DNA of 64,000 nt from Tigriopus japonicus. Taxonomy: Eukaryota; Arthropoda; Copepoda; Harpacticoida; Harpacticidae. The notes under the pieces are model-generated. The model saw only the letters and a list, made by a program, of their open reading frames with translations. It was not told where the DNA came from and ran no database searches. The position numbers and the translations under genes are program-made. The stretch lies in NCBI GenBank assembly GCA_010645155.1, contig CM021318.1:6409481-6473480 (forward strand), in the 5' to 3' direction. The first letter of the stretch is position 1. Each line of letters begins with the position of its first letter. Shown piece by piece: positions 59,481-64,000 of this stretch.

Positions 59481-61996
59481 ATGACGGTATTTTCAATGGA
59501 TCAGTGGTTCCTTGATCTTGGAACTGTTTCACTCAAAAGAACGTGTCTTAGGTGTTTCACTTATGTTTTATTGGTGTTCAGTGTTTTAATATTAGTCATC
59601 AAGTCGTTGGAGTCGAACTATAACCAGTTTCAAGCCAGCAATAATCAAACGGACGAGAAAGACTACGAGTTTCTAAGACAGGAATTTCGCGCTAGAAATG
59701 AATATTTAAGCCAACAATGCCAAAAGTATCCTCATTTAATCCCTTTTAAGCCGTTAAATCAAGCTAAATTCTTTTACCTGAAACAACCGGATGTGATGGT
59801 TTGTATGATCCCCAAAGTTGCAAGTACATCACTGTCGTCATTTTTAATCCAATCCCACCAGCATTTTAAAACCCGTAAGATCTAGCATTTCTTTAACTTG
59901 AACTTGGGTTTCATTAATCTCTATGTGTGTGCAGATAATGGGTTGACCAACATTGGATTTCCAACGGGGAGTTTAAATGACTCCTTTCACGATACCTACA
60001 AAATCATGGTAGTTAGACATCCGTTAGAGAGACTTCTCTCAGCGTACCTCTACATTTTTGTCAAAGAAGTCCGAGGTAAGTGTTTTGGATCAAAGACTGT
60101 AACACTTTGGTTAAAACTTATCAATAGATGAGTAATATTATATATATCATATTATAAACAATACCAACTTGAATACTCTTGGTTAAACCAAGGATGACTT
60201 AAACCAGGATTACTTTCAAAATGCACACTGAGTCCGATTAGTGCAATGAAAATTCAACGGAAAAACATATTTGTTGCAAAAACCCTCACATTTTAGTACA
60301 ATGATTGGACCCAGCGTGTATTTTTGAAATTCGTCCTGAAGAACAGTGGCTCTTAGTTAAACAAGTACTACAAGGAAACTAAATTTCACTTGGGGTCGTC
60401 TGAGAAGCCTGAGAACCTTAAAAAGACCCAAAAGAGGAGATCTCTAAATACAAAACATATGACCTATAAGTGGTGAAACTTATTATCATCCCTTGTAAAA
60501 ATGATTTGGTCGGCAAACATAATTCAAAGATGGGGAATTTCCACTTCTTTCAGATGACTTGAAACACACCAATATGTATTCTAATTTGACTCATCTGTTA
60601 GCCACTCATTATCGGGGATCTCATTCATGGGATGAAAATCCCCTCCTCACATTTCCTGAGTTTGTCAGATTTGTCGTCAATGGAACCAAGGAACACATTC
60701 AAGGTACAGTTTAAAGGTACATTTTAGTTATAAGTGGTCAATGCTACTAATAATGTGGCATTATTTCACAAGTGGGCGAAAACCGGTGTCGGTGTCGAGG
60801 GGTCGACACTGACTTTTCCGGTTTGCAGTGTCAGTGTCGACACCTTTCAGGTTTCGGGATTTTTTTCAAATTAAAAAAAAAATACTACAGTAACACTTTC
60901 ACTGCCAGTGTCGGTGTCAGTGTCAATGTCGACTTTGATGATTCGGCCAGTATCGGTGTCGGCGTCGGTGCCAAAAATGCCGTTGTAACGCATCCCTAGT
61001 CAATGCTTCAAATTTTCTTGTTAGCCCTGTTGGGTCAGAGCAAGGATCACTAAACACCTGGATGCCTCGGCTACCGGCAAAAGCCATTTTTTCGAATTTT
61101 GTGTTAGACAGAGAAAAATCTTATCAAACCAAGTGTTTGATTGGTAATGCAAAGCTCACATGCTTAATTTCAACTTGATCGACTGAAACTTGTGGCAGTT
61201 AGAGTAATTTGAAACGTAGAGCATAGCGCGCTCTTCCGACCGAACATTTGCACCTACAATCGTCCAAAAGGACGATTGTAGGGTCAATTTTTCTCTCGTT
61301 TCCGTGCGTATGTATTGCGACTGTAGCAAATTTAGAAACGTTGTTTCTCGTGGATGCAGTAATGTACCATGCTGAAATTCAGCAAACGACATCCCTATAT
61401 GATTGTTTAATCATTCTTATCAAAACAAAGTCATTTACTTGAATGGAATTCGATTTATAAAAAATCCACAACTGAACGCTTGAGCGGAGGCTTCCATGTC
61501 TTACGATTTCCTTGGTCAGAGTGACAGACGTTCACTTTTTTTCAGGTTCATGGGACGGATTATCGGATGGAGGGTTTGTGTTTCATCCAAATTTAAACTC
61601 TCATTGGGAACCTTATTGGAAGATATGCAGCCCATGTCAGACCATGAACCATCCCAACATTATTCTTAAGTTGGGCAAAAACTTCAATCACGAGGCAAGG
61701 CACTTAATTAGTAATTAAGCTTAAGAAAAAGCTTAAATTGTTTTAACTGTTAACTTCAGATCCAATATGCGTTCAAGGAGAGTGGAATTTTGGAACTGTT
61801 TGCTCAAAAGGTGCATCCAAAGTTCCAAGGAACACTTCAATGGAAGAATTCTGGCCACCGAACAGAACTATTGGAGCAATCTTACTTTTCTCAATTGTCC
61901 AAGGCCGAAGTTCTTCAACTATACCATGTCTACCAGATTGACCATAACCTCTTTGGATATGACATCGAGCCATATTTATCGTTTAGTCATGAATGA
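59481..61996 (+). CDS. HNK-1-family carbohydrate sulfotransferase
   Basis: Five exons, 59481-59874, 59935-60075, 60554-60703, 61546-61694 and 61760-61996, give 356 residues in frame. Intron 4 uses a GC donor (CACGAG|GCAAGG). A membrane anchor lies near residues 24-41 (type II, Golgi). PKVASTS (111-117) is the 5'-phosphosulfate loop and RHPLERLLSAY (159-169) the 3'-phosphate-binding motif of the Sulfotransfer_2 (CHST8-14) family. HWEPYWKICSPC and a C-terminal QLYHVYQIDHNLFGYD are also family hallmarks. These enzymes move sulfate from PAPS to sugars such as GalNAc or glucuronate; the substrate here cannot be told. Introns 2 and 3 carry MITEs. The family usually has RDP where this has RHP. Confidence 0.93.
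60207..60338. mobile_element. MITE, family P copy 2, in a sulfotransferase intron
   Basis: Palindromic, ends GGATTACTTTCAAAATGC and its partner TTTTTGAAATTCGTCC. Reverse complement aligns with 2151-2284 across most of its length. It is located in intron 2. Confidence 0.6.
60745..60998. mobile_element. hAT-like element, family J (GGTGTC arrays), intronic
   Basis: 254 bp flanked by a perfect 8-bp duplication, GTCAATGC (60737-60744 and 60999-61006). The right end is GTTGTAACGCATCCCTA; the left end (TACTAATAATG) has diverged. The interior is made of GTGTCGGTGTCG and its complement on both sides. It lies in sulfotransferase intron 3, at least 40 bp from the nearest exon. Confidence 0.82.
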
Positions 61997-62026
61997 GAGG
62001 CGGTGGATCATATTTTAAAATCAGCT

Positions 62027-63429
62027 TTAATATTTATCCCCTGTCAACAGGGCTTTCACATCATTTTTGAAAAGTGAGTAAACAATGCCAAAAAGTAGAA
62101 TAAAACAAAAGGTGCCCAAAAGAAAGACTCCCCTTAGGTATTCATCAGAGCCTATTTTCCAGCTGGCCCAAGGAAGACTCTCAGAATGGAGACATACTTC
62201 GACTTGATCTTGGAAAAACATCCATTGAACAGGGTTGGCAACCACTTGGTGGGATTGCGTTGGTTCATTCAGCCTTTTACAAAGGTTACAGAAACCGGAT
62301 TTCTGGAAAAAAATCATTGGAATAATGGCCTAGCAGTTTATTTGAAGGGTTTTCAATTCCTTTAAACTACATACAGTTGCTTGATGCTTTCGTGGGAGAA
62401 AAAATGGCAATATAAACAAAGGAAGTTGGGCCACCATAGCATTACTTTTTTCCACTAAAATGAATCTCTGACAGGTTTGGCTACTTAAAGTTAGATTCGG
62501 TTATTTTAGATAAACTTTATTAGAATCTTGCAACTTGGCTTTTTTATGCATGCAAAAATAAGAGTTTTTGGCGGTTTCTTAGAGATTCTATGCAGGTTAT
62601 TTTTTTACTTACAATAAAAACAAATAGCATTTGTTCTACTTTTGGCGTTTTTAAATTTTTGAGTTCAATCGGTAAAAATTTTTAGAGTGAAGTAGCTTGA
62701 CGTACAATTTCGCTTAAAAAGGCCCTGAAATACTTACAATATGTTGCGATACAATGCAAGGACACAAAACCCGGTATTTTGCCATTTTCTCCAACTAGTT
62801 CAACCTTTTTCGTTACCATTTCGCCGTTTTTAATTATTTTCCTGTTCATTTTCTTCTTTTCCTCTTTTTCTAATTTTCCTCAAATTAAAATCCGCCCCTT
62901 AGTCATTTGTCATACCAATTATTGGGAAGAGCTGAAAGATCTCAAATTGTTAATAATTGAGCAGATTTTTTAACAAAATTGAAATTTTGATTATTGAGAA
63001 ATAAGGTTTCCTCATGCTCACCCAACTAGAATATTGCGACACCAGGTAATGATCCTTCCACCAAAAATATTCTAGATACTTGTCCGGATTATCATCCAAT
63101 TCCAGAAGATAATCGGCAAGATCTTGAGGGTTTGGAAATTCCTTGGCGTCAATGACAGAATGTGGGGGAACAATATCAGCATAATTTGCTCCTCCTAAAA
63201 CAAAAGTTTATAGATTGAAAAAAAAAACCACGACCACAAGAAGATATTGCATACCCAAGACAATTGGAACAATGTCTTTTGACAGAATTGAGAACAACTT
63301 CTCTGTGACATAATCAGAGCATAAAGCATTTTCGAAGCTTAAGTAGAATTTGTATTTATTGTAGGCGTTTCTATCACAATCTGAGCCTCTCTCGCATCCA
63401 GACATTCCACAAGATCCATAAATATCCAC
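62027..63429 (-). CDS. GT10 alpha-1,3-fucosyltransferase, C-terminal part
   Basis: Three minus-strand exons: 63429-63255, 63194-63022 and 62302-62027 (stop). All junctions are in frame. Exon 1 gives VDIYGSCG, YKFYLSFENALCSDYVTEKLF and DIVPIVLG, the GDP-fucose-binding core of GT10. Exon 2 continues GGANYADIVPPHSVIDA...DLADYLLELD...YFWWKDHY. The last exon gives SGFCNLCKRLNEP, matching the family's C-terminal CxxC. The last 40 residues add a hydrophobic span, GVFLLGTFCFILLFGIVYSLF, not usual at this end. An upstream splice (…NADDK before 63475) is possible, but I cannot find the N-terminal half within the window, so the gene is partial or 5'-truncated. It is convergent with the sulfotransferase; their stop codons are 30 bp apart. 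Confidence 0.88.
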
Positions 63430-63896
63430 CTAAAACGATTCATGATCCATGTTAATATGCAAAATGTTTTCTCACCTTATCATCAGCGTTGGTTTTGAAT
63501 CCTTTCAATAAAATTAAATGACAATGGAGGTGGATGTATCCTTAGCATTGACGGCTATTCCATGAAAATGACTTCCTTTTAACAAGGGCTCGGATAAAGT
63601 TGTTATTTTTTGGTCTGAAGTTGGATTTTTATCAACAAAGTTGCAATTACTTTTACCAAAAGTTTCAGTTGATTTGACGAAAATTGGTAAAAGTTCCTGT
63701 TATTTTGGAAATAAAATATTGCTTTTCGCCGTAAATTTGAGAACTGGCCTGAAAATGTCAAAATTGGCCGAAAGTATCATTTTTAAAATGTAATATAACA
63801 AATTCTTCAAAAATACAAAGAAATGAAAAATCTTAAATCTGAGTGTACATATAAAAATCCAAGGATTAATCGGGCCAGTATTTTTCGTTTTCAAGT
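63430..63896. other. Upstream flank of the GT10 exons
   Basis: A donor-like AAG|GTGAGAA on the minus strand at about 63475 would close an exon 47 nt above the first recognised one. Its translation (LKGFKTNADDK) does not look like the usual GT10 sequence before VDIYG. No other exon is recognisable. Confidence 0.3.
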
Positions 63897-64000
63897 TAGG
63901 GTCGATTCAGTAACTTTTCGGATCGGATCAGTTCAATTCCAAACCAAATCCAAATTTTGGATCCGGATTGGTGCGAATCCGGATCGAGGCGGATCTGATC
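63897..64000. mobile_element. Left end of a hAT-like element running off the window
   Basis: TAGGGTCGATTCAG followed by repeated GGATCGGATC and ATCCGGAT words, the same design as family H but with a different motif. The right end is outside the window. Confidence 0.5.

Overview
This window is nuclear DNA from an invertebrate animal, most likely an arthropod and perhaps a crustacean (the crustacean guess is weak). It is AT-rich, its genes have spliced GT-AG introns, and no bacterial or viral gene is visible. Pointers to arthropods are a complete obstructor-type cuticle chitin-binding gene, TATA plus TCAGT-type promoters, and a short TTAGG tract. Genes are sparse; most of the sequence is old transposon DNA.

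Layout. 0.3-0.8 kb: a foldback element. 1.4-3.3 kb (minus): an obstructor-like chitin-binding gene of four exons. 5.9-11.3 kb: a recent tandem duplication of about 3.18 kb. 11.8-13.3 kb: an unidentified ORF and a LINE relic broken by a SINE. 14.5-38.6 kb: no convincing gene, but many small DNA transposons with readable terminal inverted repeats (TIRs) and 8-bp target-site duplications (TSDs), plus two tRNA-derived SINE families. 39.2-40.3 kb and 52.8-54.1 kb (plus): two paralogous secreted Cys/Tyr/Pro/Gly-rich proteins with matching promoters and gene structures. 42.3-46.5 kb and 49.4-51.0 kb: two nests of transposons within transposons. 57.6-63.4 kb: three glycan-modifying genes in a row, namely an alpha-1,2-fucosyltransferase-type GT11, an HNK-1-type sulfotransferase (both plus) and a convergent GT10 alpha-1,3-fucosyltransferase (minus, 5' part not found).

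Main discoveries. (1) The two paralogous secreted proteins each hold two repeat domains of exactly 24 tetrapeptides. The nine cysteines of the second domain are spaced as the exact mirror image of the nine in the first, which suggests an antiparallel, disulfide-zippered hairpin closed by a Gly-rich loop. (2) GT11 and the sulfotransferase are only 105 bp apart. AATAAA lies between them and a pyrimidine-rich AG acceptor sits 7 nt before the second ATG, which resembles a trans-spliced operon junction. (3) At least eight unrelated-looking hAT-like families share one design: 8-bp TSD, TAG/CAG termini, and dense subterminal arrays of a short family-specific motif.

How the genes may work together is inference. 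The fucosyltransferases and the sulfotransferase would act in the Golgi on secreted or surface glycans. The obstructor protein and the two repeat proteins would be extracellular matrix or cuticle components.
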